A DNA stretch of 64,000 nt, taken from assembly GCA_003344405.1 (NCBI GenBank), contig NOWV01000002.1:744001-808000 (forward strand), read 5' to 3'. Below the pieces are notes generated by a model, which saw only the letters and a list, made by a program, of their open reading frames with translations, made no database searches and was not told the origin of the DNA. The translations under genes were made by a program, and so were the position numbers. Shown piece by piece: positions 12,601 to 28,624 of this stretch (position 1 is its first letter; every line of letters starts with the position of its first letter). This DNA comes from Trichoplax sp. H2. Its lineage: Eukaryota; Placozoa; Uniplacotomia; Trichoplacea.

Positions 12601-15600
12601 AATAGGTCATGTGCTAGGATTTATAAGCATATGTAAAGAGTAGATCGAGAGTTCTTCTTGTTCATAGTTAGTTATAAATACAGTTACGGTTGGCTTATAT
12701 TGTAATTCATAAACTTAACTCGGGTTTTAAATCCAGTTAGACTGATTTATTGTGGACCTTAAAAATCGACTTACTACATATACACATTGATAGTACACTA
12801 TTTCATAAAGGCTAAGATCTCATCGCTATATATGTTTGGTCTAAAAGTTTAGTTACAATTGGGTTCTTTATGTTTCATAAATCAAAAATATCAAAATAGG
12901 ATATTGATTACGTAGTTGCAGTATATAGTCAAAATTTCAGGTCAATTTTGACGACGTAGTTTCAGTTTTACAAAATATAAAGCTATCCTATCTTACTTTA
13001 TTTATCATTACAAATATGCAATAACCTATTTAATTCACGGAATTCTATTGATGATAGCAAAGTCTACAAACCAACTAGTCATAAGAAGGAATAATGGAAA
13101 CAGTATGATTAGCGAATAATAAAGGCAACATCATATGATAATCCTAATTTGGATTAAAATCAAGGTATACAGATCGTGATCTTTTGTGGAATAACTATTT
13201 GTATTCATTGACTTCGAAAATAGGAAAATGTATCCTGCTTAATAATGCTAACTTCTTATTAAATTATTATAAGAATAGGGTGAATTTTAATAATTTATCC
13301 TTATTAATATGACGAAATTAATGCTGTGAAAAATTTCAGATCGAAATATGCGTGGTAAGAACTTTGAATTTATCAGTATCTTTAATTTATTAATAAGTAT
13401 TTGGCGCCATCCATTTTGCGTGAATATTAGATTAGTTTCGATTTCAATTAATATCTACCTATTCATTATTTCATTTATCGCATTCATTTTACATAAATTT
13501 GCACGATCTTTTGTGTTACTCTATAGTTATAGTATCTGTGCTATGCAGTAGGTATTATAAATACAATTATACCGAAGGTGGCTACGGAGCTAGCATAATA
13601 TACTAATAAGCCGTACGTTAAGGTAAAAGTCTGTCAAATGTTCTATTTGGTAGATCGTTCATAATGTTTCTCCTTAGATATATCCTCTGGTATGAAACTG
13701 AGCATTATTTGCCTTGATTTCAATAAATAAAGTGAAGCTTTGTTATATCAGCTTCAGCTGCTATATATTTTCGTATTTATGTATAAAATTAAAGTTCCGA
13801 TCGTAGGTTGTATGCTAATACAATGATTATAGAAATGAACTATCATCGTAATTGTAAAGAAATAAATGCTAAGCGAAAGGTATATCAATGTCATCTAAAA
13901 ATTGGTGCGGATTTATTTAGTGACATAGTTTTGTATAAAATCATTCTAAGTATATTTTTCCTTAAATTTTATTATTATAGAATCCATTGAATTTCCAAGA
14001 AACATTGACTTAATTGGGTCTTGAACAAAGGTTCTATAGGGTTACTGATAGATAAAACATAAGCAACATATATAATACCACTTAAAAAAGAGTACGCATT
14101 TGCAACTATGAAGATACAAGGAAGGATTAAGAATAATAAATTTTAACTATATAGTAAGATAAATCTTTCAAATCGAATAATTATATCACCCTATCATAGA
14201 AATGATTTATGATATTAAAGGAATATGGATGTTGAATAAGTGTCTGCGATCAATGATAATTGAATGGCCTCTGGAAATAGATTAGGATAACTTATGTAGT
14301 ATATAGTACACAGTATGAGATGTTTACTCTGTTCTGATCTTTTTTCAATTGCTGTTACCACAGAAACCCAAAACATCATCATTCAAGTCTGTGATATAAT
14401 AATGCCTTTTATTAATTACCGTACTGTATTATTAAAAATAGCGGATACGGCCACTATAACAACTTCGAAACAGTTAGATGTACAGTTCTATATAAATATT
14501 ATTAAACGCTAAAGTTACTTCAAAGTTGATTATAATTGTCGATGAAAGTAGTATTCGTAACAGATAATATTGATCGATTAAGGTCTTAATAAGAAATTCA
14601 AAGTTCTGTTGAACAAGAGATCTTAGTAAATTATTTAAAGCTCTTTTATTGGGCATATTGAGTGCTGGAACAACGTTTTACGTTGGTAAACACCTTAAAA
14701 AATACTGAAAAATAAAGTATGATACAAATTACTCCTATCGAAATTTATATGGTAATTTATTTGATTAGCATAAAAATATTTTAAAGCTTCTCTTACTCGA
14801 GTTTGAAGCGATTTTTATTAGCTTAAATTTTATACTCCTGCATGATAGTACTATGAAAGTGCACATGGCAATTATATTGAAGAAAGAATAAGGCATTAAA
14901 TTTAAACTGTATTTAATTGATTACTAGTATGATGATTTGTGGTGAATAAAAATTTCAAAGGATATAGTCAATTAAAATAGGCAAAGAGAAATTCTCCGTA
15001 GGGTAAGTATATTTTCCTATTATAACTCAAGATTCTATACGCTTCCTAAATACTGACTAAAATACCTACTAGACAGCTATCTTCCCTTAATCAACTAATT
15101 TATAACTAATTAATTATAATAACTACACTACGAGCGCTACACGTAATCTTTTCTAAGATAGATAATTTGATTAAATGTGATTACATGTTGTTTGTTCTGC
15201 TCTTTCTACGAATTTAAAGGCGATCTAATGCCGGTAAAGGAACAAAACAATAACTGAAATGTTATGCACTATATACTAGGATTATAGAAAGCATAAAATT
15301 TTCATACGATACCCACAGTGTGATTGTAAGTATTTAAATGCTATTAAATAGTAGACATGGGATATAAATCAGTAATTTCAATTTTCGCAGTTTTACCAAT
15401 GTGTAAAATGTGAATTTAACTTTACTTGTATTTATTATAATTCAAATATCCACGTAAATCTACGGCTATTAGGATTAAATGGCTAAGGCAAATCGTTTCA
15501 GGATTAAGCAATGTAAGATTTCGTTGTGGACCATGATGCATAGGAACTACCTCTGAGTTAGAGATTAGTTTACTTGGATTACTTTCAAATTATAGCGTAA

Positions 15601-18600
15601 TCTCTGATTGTGTTATATTTTACTGCTAGAAAAAACTTAAGGGAAGTGTTTGCTACGTTTACCGATTCTGATGGTAAATGTACAAATTATGACCCTAATT
15701 AATTTATCATGGCTCCAGCTGGGCACATCTTTAAAGGTATTTACAATGAAAATAAAATGATCGAGGTTTTTCTCTATTAAAACGGTTAAAAGGGAAGAAA
15801 TCGTCAGTGTATGACTGATACTAAACATGTCATATGCCCGATTCAAAGTTAAGAAAAATTGGCATTTTTCTACAGATTATAAGAAATTGAGCTTCACTAT
15901 ATGTGAAAATGTAATCTTATTGGCAATTTTTGACAGATTGCAGGCTAAGCAGAATTGATGAACAGATGTGAATAAAATGTTGATAGTGCAAAATTGATAG
16001 CACGGATGGAAATGAAGTGTGCACGTAAAATGGTCTTGTCCATAAAATTACTATATGCGCCTGTATACACAGTATATATTTGGTCCTCCATATTAATCCT
16101 ACTAGTATAGTGGCTTAAGAGTACAGATTAGAAATATACTATTATAGGCGTCTCTGCTGATAGATAGACTTCATTTTGTATTTATTGTAGACAGTTTTGA
16201 CAAGAATAATTGTCAAGTTTATCTTAGGCTTAAAATTGCCGCAATACTGTAGGTAAGTGCAGAATAAAAGAATTTTCAGGAGAAAATCTGCTACTTAAAA
16301 TCAAATCACGTCAACTTACCTTATAAAAATTGAAGATACCAAATGCGGTACGTGGTATATATAATCTAATTCGGCGAGAGGATGGGAAATTCTGAAAACT
16401 TATCCACACATTGAAGCGTAATTCGAATAATTAAATCATATTTTGTATCAGCGCTTCTTCGACTTTACTGAAAAATGTATATTGAAGGGCTTATAAGTTC
16501 AAGTATTTTTATATCCTATGTAAAGCTGTATATGCTGGGAAAGCAGACTAAAACAAAAAAAGCTTTATAATGATTTTGTGTTTATTATTCTTAATATTGA
16601 CTATTCATGTTAAAGTCTCATGATAAAATAATAGCTAGTTCTTGTTATTGTCGTGAGATGTTGACTGCAAATTAAATCATCAGTCAATCTCTTTATTTGC
16701 CAAAATTTGAATATGATACTGTTATTCTTATAATATAAGCTATTACAATACTCATTTGGTATTTGATATTAATGGAAAGGGAGTTTATAATCAATCAACA
16801 GATAAAAGAAAAATAACCCTTTTTGTCATGTAATTAACTTATCGATAGTGTCCGCTTCATTATTCATAGCTATCATTGTACAATTAAAAATGTCATCGGA
16901 GTCAGTTTTAGCTGATAAATTTAAATCTTTGGCATGGATATATCCCATTCTAATTTTTTCTGGTATTGCGCTTATATTTACTCTAATTTACCAAACGTAC
17001 ACCTGCAGTATTTATCGGTGAAGTTATTATACTTTAAATTATCGCGATTAACGGATTATGTGGTTAGCTCTTGATATGTGGTATCGTTGTTACTGCCAGT
17101 ATACAATAATAAATAGAACTGTATTTTATAGATGAAATTGATATAGGAGAAATAAGAATAATTACTATACATGATATTTTTATTAGTTCTTACGTAAGAG
17201 ATGTGCAATATCGTACCACACGTTAAAATTGTTTGCCTGCTATTATTTTATGGCTATCTTCTACTAAAAATGATTAGACTCAAATTCAAGAATTCGTAAC
17301 TCAATAACATCAAGGTTAAATTAAAAATTGCATTAAAAAGTATTTTTGTCTATTTGCCCAAAAGTTCTTTATGATTTCTTTTAAATTGCAGTATAGTGCT
17401 TCGGCAATGTCGACTATTGATGCGTTGCTGAGTCGATTGCAAATATTAATTCATTAATTGTATTATTCGTATTGTAATGAGATATATAGATTCTACCTTA
17501 ATTTTTAGACCTGCTATTATGTTGCTGCATGAATAGATCGTCTATTTATTTCCCTTCCTTCGTTTTATATAAAATCTAATACTAGCCGTCCAATGTGACT
17601 TTTAATTGAACATATATTGCACTAGTACTTTACGTGATTTATTTATAGCCGCAGTCATAGATACAATTTATGATATTAGATATTGGAGAAAAAGACGTAA
17701 TGTATCTATTTCAGCCTTTCAATCATAGACTGTTTGCAACTTGCATGATATTGTAAATTTTGGGGATTTTGGCGTTACCCTACCGTCACAAGGCATACAC
17801 CTTAAAGTAAAGTAGAATATGTAACAATTGCATGGCTTATACATAAGATTTATACACCTTTTTCTCGTTGCTAGCGAATAATTACGCTCTAGTTGAGTTA
17901 GCAATTTAAATACGTACACAATTATCAAAGCAATAAAACAGTTCACTATAATATTTCTACCCACTATCAGCCATGTCTAGTTAGTATGGCACTATGAGAA
18001 TATCTACAGTAAGTTAACTGTAATTTCACTGCGATTATTGGATTGAGTACAAAGTTGGCCACTGATACAGTAAAGCATTAAATGGCGATCATACGGCTAT
18101 TGCAGGCAATGAAATGAGTCGTCTAAATCTCGTTTAGGGATTGCATTTTACAGCTGGCATATTGAGATGATTACATTGGGATGCAGATTTATTTGACATT
18201 TCCCTCAAAATCTTAGCTTATGAAATTGGTAACCGCTTTGTGCTATTTGTAAATTAAAAATTAAAAATTTACATTTATTATTTCTTAAGATTTGCCATAA
18301 AGTCGGGATAGAAACTGACTTTATCTAATTAATAAAGCGATGGATTAATAAGTAGTCATGGGACCTCTGTAGTCTTGGATAAATAACTATATAGAGAGAA
18401 TCTAACGGAAGTAGCAAAATAAATTTGTTGTAATTCGTAGTTAGCACCGTACTTGAAGAAGGTTTAATTTGCTTATGAATAAATATGAGATGCAGTACGA
18501 ATTGATTTTCATTTAATTTAATAAAATCAACATTATAGCGAGTATTCTTTCTGTAAATTATTTATGCATAGTCATTACGTGATGAGCTCGATGTAAACTC

Positions 18601-21600
18601 CATATCAGTCACAATTAATTATTTAAGGTAATTGCGTGTCATAAAAATATCAGAATACATTAGTCACGCTAGTAAAAAAGACAGATAGCGCGTGACGATA
18701 CCTCTTATTAAGGCTACCTCCTGTGATTCCGTCATAGTTTTTTAAATATTTTATATATCTTTTTTGTTAGTTAGCTACCTGGAGTTGTATTATACAGTGC
18801 ATGGGAAAAATATTATTATTTTGATATTATAACGATATACTATATCTACAGCGTCATAAAAAAATAGCACATTCAATATAACGACAGTATTAGAAATAGG
18901 ACAAAAATAATTAATAATTAATTGTTAATACTGACTTGTAAGCTTGGCAAAACTTTGTTATTGACAGATGAAAATACTATATTACTCAGTTTTGTACAAG
19001 TACATACATCAGTTAGATCTGTAATCAATAACACAGCTCTACAGCATGCTCGAGATAACATACTCTGGATCATGGTTCAAGTTATAGGAGCCGATAATTT
19101 TGATTAGTCAAAGAGAGTTCTAGCTTGAAGTTTTGAGGATGTTTGCATTTACTATATGTGATTTAATATAGTTGGTGGTAGTTTCTAACTTTCTATTATT
19201 TCCTATCATAGAAAACAGAATAAATTTCACGTATAACCTTTCATAACAATTATAGGCACTATGCTGTATTAAATAAACTTTTATAAATAGGATAACACAT
19301 GCTTTGATGCCCCAATTCTATTAACGTAAGCTATGTAGATATTCGACAGTACGTTTTTAAACAACCCAATCTTGATTTACCCAAATCTTTCTATGTGACC
19401 CTTTCGAGAAAAACGTAAGTGGAACAAATTTAAAATCTACTATAGGTCATTAGTACAAAAGATCTATCAATAATTATAATTCTTTAGTAACAGAAATCAG
19501 CCGAGATAAAAAGTGATAACGTAGCTGCATTGAAAATTGAGGCTTAAAGCTAAAGCTAATAATTACGATGTTGTTATTTATTATGGGATAAGGCAACTAT
19601 GGCTCTCAATACTTTTACTTTTAACGATTTATTGAAATCCCTTCACTCTTACTCCTTATAACGTTAATTTGGCAGTTGTTAAAAATAACTGTAGGCGAAT
19701 TTAATAAAGTTAAATCAATTCTTTGCTTTCAAGTGCCTTTACTTAGCGGGAAAATCTCAGCTACCTACGAAAACTCCTTGGCAAATAATTTAATAATCTC
19801 TAAAAGGTATGCTTTTTCATTTCTTACATTACATTCATGATTGGAAAAGAAAAGTTTATTTGCTACAGGAATAATACTGTGGACTATTTTAATTCGTGAT
19901 AGCAATATCTCGGATTAATTTGCTTTTAAGCACAAAGTAACTAACCATAGCCGATCAGTCAACTCTTAAGGCCAATGTTATTTGCGTTCATAGCATAACA
20001 TAATACTAAATCTAGTCAACATTCTGCTAGACCAGAGCTTACTGAAATTTTATGCAGGTATGAAAGGTAATAATGAACTGGTTAAAAGCATGAATCTATA
20101 GGAACTACGTTTTAGCAAAAAAATTAAGTAAGCAGATATTTTCTTATCCTGGTATAAAATAGAAGATATTGATTTGATAGCGATTTTAAATTAAACCCAT
20201 TAAGTAGATATAATACGAATTTAGAGCTGTAAATCACGTTATAGGATTTACGAGATGTAACATTTAAATCTAGAAATGGTAACAACTAACTTTCAATATT
20301 TTGGTGACAAACATTGATTTTTAATAGAGTATCATAATATCTTACTATTTCTACGTAGAAAGATTTCTGATAACGCACACGTCAGTTAGTGTTCTGTTTA
20401 TTTTTAAAAATTATAATACCTCAGTACTTAAAGCAAGATAAAAAAAGTTCACATTTGCTAACCTTAAAGTTTTATTAAAAGTTATAATCAAAATTTAGGA
20501 TATTTCTCTAGCAAGCTTTCATATAATATGTAGAATGAAAAAGTGGGAAATAGGCAACCGTTTCTGAGATTTACGATCCTATAGCGTCGCCTAGTATCCA
20601 TCTTAAAATATACTTAACTTAAGCTACTGAATTAATTAGCATAACTAATTGAAGACTCTGGTCGCGATATGCTTTGTGTACCTATTTATTGAATATAAAC
20701 TTCAAATATATAGTTTTTTGTTAAACTATTTTGTCTACTTGACATTTACTGCAAAAATGCATTTAGTTATATTAGTACTTACCATAAGCTCTCTTTATTT
20801 TTCTCTCCCTTTTATCTCGCAATAAAATTACTTAATTTAAGTTTCACGTCTTAATAATTATCGTAATCGTTGTATTGAGGTATTATCTACTTAATGCCAT
20901 TACAAAATAATACGAGCTTCACGAATTTCTTTCTGTAAGATATTTAGAATGATGCTTTATCATGACAGAAAATAAATTAAAATCTTTTTTGCTTTGTCAA
21001 TTGTGTGCTTGTATTCCCATCAGTAATAGTATTTTTTACCGGTACTAGCTACGAATATTTCTCATCACTTCATCATCAATTTTAGTAGCTCTATAAATTG
21101 GCAGCTTATTAGCCTACAATACGCTACACCAATTCATTATAACAAACCAAAAGTATATATATTTCGATCGTTTTATATCGTCTGTGTATTCTTAATTTTC
21201 GATAACGTAGAAATAAAATTTCTATTACTTTCAACGGCTGTAAATAATATTTTGATTTTTGGTAATTACCTACAGAGTGATTGTTCGTGAAAAAAAGGGG
21301 AATAAATGCCCAGTTTTTTACCATTTAACCTAAAATAATTAAAAATAGGTTAGAAGAAGTACTTGTTAACAAGTTGAAATACACCTATTAATATGATTCA
21401 ACACTGCAATGAAAGCTCTCAATTATTTTTTATACTACAAGATTATAAATATCATCAAATTAATATTGTATATCAGCATTACTCTTAATCTGATTCTTCT
21501 TCAGAAGTAAAACGGATTCTGTATGCTTTTAAAGTGATGAAATATTAGAAGATTCTAAAGATATAGAAGAATATATACTCTAATATGTACTCCAATGTAA

Positions 21601-24600
21601 TAGCTAAAGCATAGTAGAATCTAATACTTGCATATAAATATTTACAGCAGATAATTATAATTTATATATTTGCTCTCAATGTAATCTTAAGTTACATTGA
21701 ACTAATGATGGAATGATTAAAGAATCTTCCAAACTACTTTCTTCTTAATCAATGCCTTTACTGCTAGTTCGCCAGCAAGATGAACTTATTTGTTTAAGTA
21801 TTTAAACCTATTAGATTGATAACAAAATTGGACTACCACAGAGGAAAGTTGATAGTTGGAAATCAGTAAATAAAAAAGTCAGAGGTGAAGCAAGTCGAGT
21901 CATGAGAGTTTATGATAAAGAATGAATAAGAAATGTTTTTATTATGGATTAGCAATAATACTAATGAGTTTTAGAAGTAAGCTTACTAGTACAATCGAAT
22001 AATATTTGATAAGAATGACGGTACCTCTCAAGGAAGCAATATCTTTATTCTAGAATATGTATATCAATACCGATTAATAAATGCATAACCACCTATTGAT
22101 TATGATGATGATATCTAAATTGTCAGCGGTGGGGAAATCTGATCATATTGATAAAGTAAACATAAAGAAGCTGCTAAGACATAATAAAAGCTTTGAGAAT
22201 CTATATACTTGCCGTTTGAATTAATCTTATTAATCATATAGATTCTGCTGATCAGTTGAATGACTTTTGCATATTAAAGAAATAAGGGAGAGGAAGCTAC
22301 CTACTTTCATTTATTGTCCTTTTCATTATAGTAAGTAAAGAAAGGATTGTTATAATGGAATGCCACATTAATAGACAATCTGCAATAGCATTAGGTTCTA
22401 CAGTACATAGTGAAAAAAGTTATTGCGGAAGATAGAAACCGCCGCTTTAAATCAATCTTTCTATACATAATTTTAGTGATGTTGTTAGCTGATTAGTACT
22501 ACTAGCGCCATATTCTACTTTAGCCAGTGTCTTTAAGTCTTATTTGTTATTAAAGGCTTGTATTTAGGTGAATTAAATTCATCTATTAAGAAGTGATTAT
22601 AAAGGGAGAAAATTTAGGAATTGCAATTATAAATATTTACAGGCAAGTTATTATCTTAATAGATATCGATTATGTCGTACGGGCCTTAAATCTTTTAAGA
22701 GACTAGCAGTTTCTTTATTATATTAGTATTATAACCAGAACCGAGTAAAATTCTCCATTCTACTAGAGAGATACAATTTTATAGCAATGTAACTCCATTT
22801 TTATCGCTAAAATCATGTAAATTTATTTCATTTTTCTAAGTACGAGCATTAGACCATCTAGTGAATAAATAATGTACGATATTTTCTCTTAAAGACTAGC
22901 TCTTAAAATGTATTCATAAAATACTAGCTTTTGTATAGCACGGCTAAAACTAGTCATGAAAGAATTTAAGACACTAAATTTCTCATATTTTGATAAGTAT
23001 TTATTGTTGTAATCTACGATTAAAATTCGATTCTTTGTTCTATCACGGAAACTATTTGACATTTTTAATTCTTAAATACGACTTTCTAGTACTACAATGG
23101 AAGCTGAAATTATTTATAAAGTTGCCTCCTATATATCTTGCACAGTCTATTTCTCTGATTATAAGATATTGAATACACTACCCTTACATCATCAGGGTGC
23201 CATCAGAGTGTTAAATTTTAAATTATAATGCACTATAAGTCAATATGGTAAATCTACCTCATAAATTTTTAGATATAACTTAGCTAGCAATTCCCCTTTT
23301 CGAGGAGAGTCTTGCTGTGAACTATTAGCTACGGTGTAGCTTTTGTCTTGAACATCTAACCTAATATTGCAAGGATTTCAAAATTGGATTAATTTTCTAT
23401 TAACATTTACTTAAATTTTAATATGCTACCAGCCGAGACTGGTCTGCAATGGAAATTGGTGGAAGGAATTCACAATGAGAATGTAAAATTTCTTAATATT
23501 AAATCGATTTTATGATTAACTATTCCGAAAATTGTTAGCAAATGCGAGTTTGTATCTTGAACATCATTTCTGATTTAAAATAATTAGTACGGTTTTCGTC
23601 TAAGATAAGATCTCAACCAAATACTTGTATGACTATGATATTGTTTCTATAAGTACTTAGCAAAAATTAAAACAGATCGAGTTAGGCGGAAGATTGCGTG
23701 AATCATTTCGGAAGCAACGTTATACTCTTCACATATACCGATTTTATGTTCTGTATTCAGAAATTTACCGTACACCTAACGACTACTCTAATAATTAGTA
23801 GATCTCTCACCAATGCACTGAGGCACTAGTAAAGCAACCAAAGCCCAGCTAATAACCAAATGCCTTTATTGATATATCTTGTATCATGGAAACGCGAAAA
23901 AAGTTCCTGTTTGTTGTATAGACGTGATACTTTTTTTTAAACTACCGGTCAGAATACTCTAGAATCAAATCTGGGTTTTTATTAGCCTATGAGGTGAAAT
24001 TAATATCGTTAGTTTGCTTTAATTAATTTCTAATTTACATAGGTGAATTAAAATCATATGATTGTTATATATGAATTTCAATTCCTTATTTAATTATCAA
24101 TGGTGCTTAATCTGAGATGGCATTGCGATATTTACCACAAATCTACAGGCAGTAATGGAACTCTTTATGTTATATAAAATAATGAATAAATTCAGTTGTT
24201 AGTAAGTCATAGATCAATAATGTTTTGCCCTTTAATTATTAGATAAGTTAGTATAGTATAAAATATAGATATTACGTAAATCAAACTGGTGAGTTTGTGT
24301 TTTCCTGTAAGTATGAAATTTTGCTTAATATAATCAATTTTATCAATGAATAGCGTGTCTTCAGTCCGTATTATGCCGCGGTTGCTTGAAATACATTTAA
24401 GTGTCCCAGCCATTATAAGTTATTCGTATATGATGATCATTGTGGAGTAGCAAGATATCTATAATCTTTAGATTTCTAAACTTTAAATTCAGTAACAGAT
24501 CAATGTGGCTATACTAAATCCAAATTAAATAGATATCTACGGTATTGTTGTAGTTTAATGACTGGCAAGAACAGACGTTAACTACGCTTTCGGCCATTTT

Positions 24601-27600
24601 TAAGTAATCTATATAATCAAGTCTTGAAATGCAATGTCTAAATTCATATGTTCGATTAAAATGGTTTCTCTATTCTACGCGTGTTACATTAGTAAAAAGT
24701 AGATAAGTTGAGCTTTTCCTAGTATTTGTTATTGTCAGTCATATTAACTTGTAATGTACTCATAATGATCGTAGTTAGAGGCGATGTATTAAGCTAAAAA
24801 TAAAAGCTTCCTTTCTCACAATTAAATGTAATGCTCGCATGCTTTCATTGTGGCTGTATTATTAAATTTTATTCAAGTTTTTATCATATAATCTCATATT
24901 TCATTTCTTGCATTTTTTAAACGGTTGTCATCTGTTTAGCACAAGCAAAAGTGAAGGAATTGATTAATTTAGTCTGATGTATCTGTTGAATTTTTAACTA
25001 TTCACTCCTTATTAATAAATAGATTATAGCTGGTATTACCTATACTGGTTTCGTGATCGAATTAAGATACCTTGTTCTCAACTGATTCCTGTGTCGCTAA
25101 AGATTTTAATTTTGAAACAAATTAAGCAGCTTGAAGGGTTCGATTCGCGCGCTATCGGATTCTTGCGATAAGTTCGGTAGCATAAACATACAGAGATATT
25201 AAAGTGTGGATACTTAATTTTTAAGATTTAACTATTATATGCGTAATATCTTTTACTGCTTTCCAAAATGTGAATACCAGTATCAACTACGTGGGTGGAA
25301 AATTGACGACTTTATAGGATTGAATTTCAGATATACTTAAGTAAAGTTCATGTCTTATTTGTAAATAATTCAGATAATTGGTATTGCATGTATATAATTT
25401 TTAGCGTTCTGACAATAGAGCGAATTTAAGATAGATCTTAATATAACGCAGAATCTCTAAAAGTGCATATCCTGAGGATATTCAATTTGCCCAGTCAGCG
25501 ATCTGCATAAGTAATGCGATTTAACTGGATAATGGAAAATTTATAATTATTTATTGGAATAGTAAAAAACGTATCTTTTCTTAGGCCTACGATGAACTGA
25601 CAACGCGAAAAACAATGTTGAAATTCATATCCTATTGCTACTACAAACCTATTATAGTTATAGAGTAGTTCTAATAAAGAGATTTTATAGACACATTATC
25701 GATTCATTTTTATGGCTATTATCTCTATATGGTATAATGGCCTTTATTGAAATATGTTCTGTAGAATCTATTCTTGAGAACAAATTGAATAAACAGGAAG
25801 GCTTGTCAGAGTTTCTCTATAAAATAATTCCGCAAGTTCTTTGTCACTGGGATTAAAAGAAAACTTTACTATAACGGTCGTAGTTAATCAATTAGACTAT
25901 TGAAATTATTTTTAACCTAAAATGAGCTGATGGCAAGGATATCGTCATCTTTAATAGTTTAACGCGTAAACCAGGCGAATGCATTGTGTTAACTTCATAA
26001 GATTGCAGTAGTAGATATTCAATTCTTGTATGGCTAATTCTGATTATTAAATAATTACTGCTTTTGTTAATATGTCTCTCAAGATCTGGATTATCGCAAT
26101 TGTCTTAACACAGGTTCAATATTATTCAAACTTGATTATGCTTTCAATGATACAGTATATACAGGTCCAATCTTGTTATACTTTATGTCCTTTGAGCATT
26201 TTTTAAAGATGATGAAATACGGTAAGACTTATGTTATACAGTACTTTAACCCTTATAAATATTTTAATTGACAGAATAAATATATATTGTATGCTTTCAT
26301 TAATGATGATTTTGGTTAATTTATGCTTAAATGACTTAAGAATTCTTAATCTTACGATTGCATCCTGCGTACTTACACTCCTACGCTTATTTGCTATATA
26401 GTAATCGTTTAACAGTGTATTACATGATTTCATTCATGAAAAACTCCTGTCAGTTCATTATTAAAGGTAATGTTTTAATGTCATGTATGAATTTTTCTTG
26501 TAGTTATGCCTACATTTAGTCAGCTTAAGTAATGAGCTAAATTTATCTTTAGTTGCCATTTTATGATAATTTCATCAATTAAAGCCTGAATGAAACGAAA
26601 CTATCTTAATGCACCGAATAAATTCTCATACAGTTATATATCTACATTTACATTTCGTTATTGAGCCAACTTTATATGATTTCATTAAGCCTATGGAGTA
26701 AATCATTTAGTACTAATAATGAGGCTATAAATATTCATCGTCCAGAAAAGGAAATAATATTTCGAGTATAGAAAAAAATTTCATCTATTCTTTGAGATAT
26801 CGTAATGATTTAATGTATAGCTGAGCCTAATTGAGAATAATCTATACATTCTTCTCACTATCCGTGTTACCACTATTGCTTTTTTCTATCACTTAATTTA
26901 GCTTGAATCTTAGCAAGAAATCGGACTATCTGTAAATTATTAATGTAATATACTAAAATAATTACTAGTTATTATTATTTTCTTAAGTTTTAATTCTTGA
27001 AATTGCTATAGGCTATATAAAATTATTGTGATAGAAGAAATTTAATAATTCTTTTAAATGGGATTCTTAATTTCCTCACGAATACGAAAATATATTGCTA
27101 TCAATATGTTATACTAGCGTTACCGCCACCAGTTTTACGCAATGTATGTTAAAGTACGACAATCCAGCTATAAAATATCTTAATCAATAAGTGCAACTGC
27201 TACCACTTTGCATCTTTAAGGATTGATAAGAAATTATGATAAATCAACCCTGGAGCCAAATAAACTGAATAAAATCTCTAGAAAGATATAGTTTGGGATT
27301 GAAAGCAATAAGTAGTTCAGGCAATTTTCTAAGTATAGTTTATTAGTTTAGAACGCTAATAGTGATATAAAATTTTGTTATATACTCTATTTAAGCCACA
27401 TTTATCAATTTTAGTTGCGATTCAAACTTTTGATTATATCTGATGCGATGATTCAAAGCAATATTAATTCTGTATTTAGGTTCACTTCCGCTGATGAAAA
27501 CCTATCAAGTGATTAAATAACAAAGCGAACTAAGCTAGGAGGATCTTAACAGCAAATTTAATAAAGTTCTATTGTAAAGTAATAAAGTCAATAATTGTGG

Positions 27601-27935
27601 AATTCTGAAAGAATTTTCTTCTGTATTACTGATGAAATTGCCTTTTACTGAACAACAATAGTAAAATTTGTAATGCTTGTATATCAAATAGTTAATACAT
27701 TATTTAAATATTTAAGAATCGGGCATATAGATGTGTTTAATATTCCTCCATTGCTTCTATTTTGTCAGGTTGTTATCGAACTTCCTATGCCACTGCATTA
27801 TCAGGACTATCGTTACATCCTCACTTATTGAAATGCAAACATCCTGTATGCGTATGAATACTGCATAATTTATAAATTGTAATGAAATAAAAAGTGTAGA
27901 GATCAAGCTATAAAACTTTAATAAACTTTGATTCT
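12601..27935. other. Gene desert, right part
   Basis: The longest open frames are about 60-81 codons, with amino-acid compositions typical of translated AT-rich noise (runs of I, L, Y, F, N and K). No recognised domain, RNA gene or repeat was found. The stretch is long compared with the 2-4 kb spacers between genes in the right half of the window. Confidence 0.55.
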
Positions 27936-28124
27936 ACTTTCGTTGCACTCCGGTCGACTTAACGAAACTTTGATACCAAAGAAAATTTGGGAAACAATCG
28001 AACAACAATTTATTACAAAAAAAAATGGAGAGAAGCATAAACTGACCAACCTTACAAATACTTAACTTTAAGTATTAATAAAATAAGTGACAGACTTAAA
28101 AACTGTCAACAACCAAACAACCTT

Positions 28125-28304
28125 TCAAAAAGAAGAACGTTTTAACTTCCGACAATTCGACCCCGAATGCCTTTTAAATTCAACAAGTTCTTCAAAAGAA
28201 TCTTCTTCTACTCTCTCCCTAAATTTCCTAATTGCACTATCATTCATAGGCTTCGTAGAGCCGTCAGAGGTATTTAAAACTAAACATTTACTAACCAGTT
28301 GCTC
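28125..28304 (-). CDS. Possible small exon or gene fragment, unrecognised
   Basis: I do not recognise this protein. The minus strand is open for 59 codons before a TGA. The first ATG gives about 40 residues beginning MNDSAIRKFRERVEED and continuing with FEELVEFKRH. The mix of charged residues and low proportion of I, Y and N look more like real protein than the other short frames in this desert. It lies in the strand-asymmetric segment, with an AATAAA on the same strand near 28,010. No splice partner was found, so it could be a decayed element, a lone exon or chance. Confidence 0.25.
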   Translation of the reverse strand, partial: EQLVSKCLVLNTSDGSTKPMNDSAIRKFRERVEEDSFEELVEFKRHSGSNCRKLKRSSF

Positions 28305-28604
28305 TTAAGATCCATTTTAGAAAACTACTTTGCACCATTTAAGAAAACAACAATCATTCAAAGTTCAGACACAATTCAGCCTATGATTCCCTTACAAAAC
28401 ATTATAAAACCAACAAGTTAACTATAAAATATATCAAATTTCACTTCTAACATAATTTCTATCATCAATACATTATAAAAGTCTAACAATTAACCTTTAA
28501 ACATCAAGATTTAGTCATAAAAATAGCAGTCTAACTACTTGACAATCAATACAACCTCTGCCAATTTCCATCTTATTCTCTATTTTCCTAACTAAACTTT
28601 CCTA

Positions 28605-28624
28605 ACGTGACGTTCATGTCACGT
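28605..28624. promoter_or_regulatory. Inverted repeat with two CRE-like half-sites
   Basis: ACGTGAC and GTCACGT face each other across a 6-bp spacer. TGACGT and ACGTCA lie within and beside the arms, which resemble bZIP (CREB/ATF) half-sites. It is about 300 bp upstream of the minus-strand frame at 28,125-28,304. A regulatory role is inference only. Confidence 0.25.

Noticed and set aside
18922-19107. 61-codon frame in the gene desert
   Set aside because: Composition is fairly protein-like, but there is no motif, no splice partner and only a non-ATG start. The length is within chance.
25131-25160. GGGTTCGATTCGCGC resembling a tRNA B box
   Set aside because: No matching A box, acceptor stem or anticodon arm could be folded from the 60 bp upstream.
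28087-28308. 73-codon plus-strand frame in the skewed segment
   Set aside because: It is the complement of the more protein-like minus-strand frame, and its Ser/Thr/Phe-rich composition follows from the C-rich strand.
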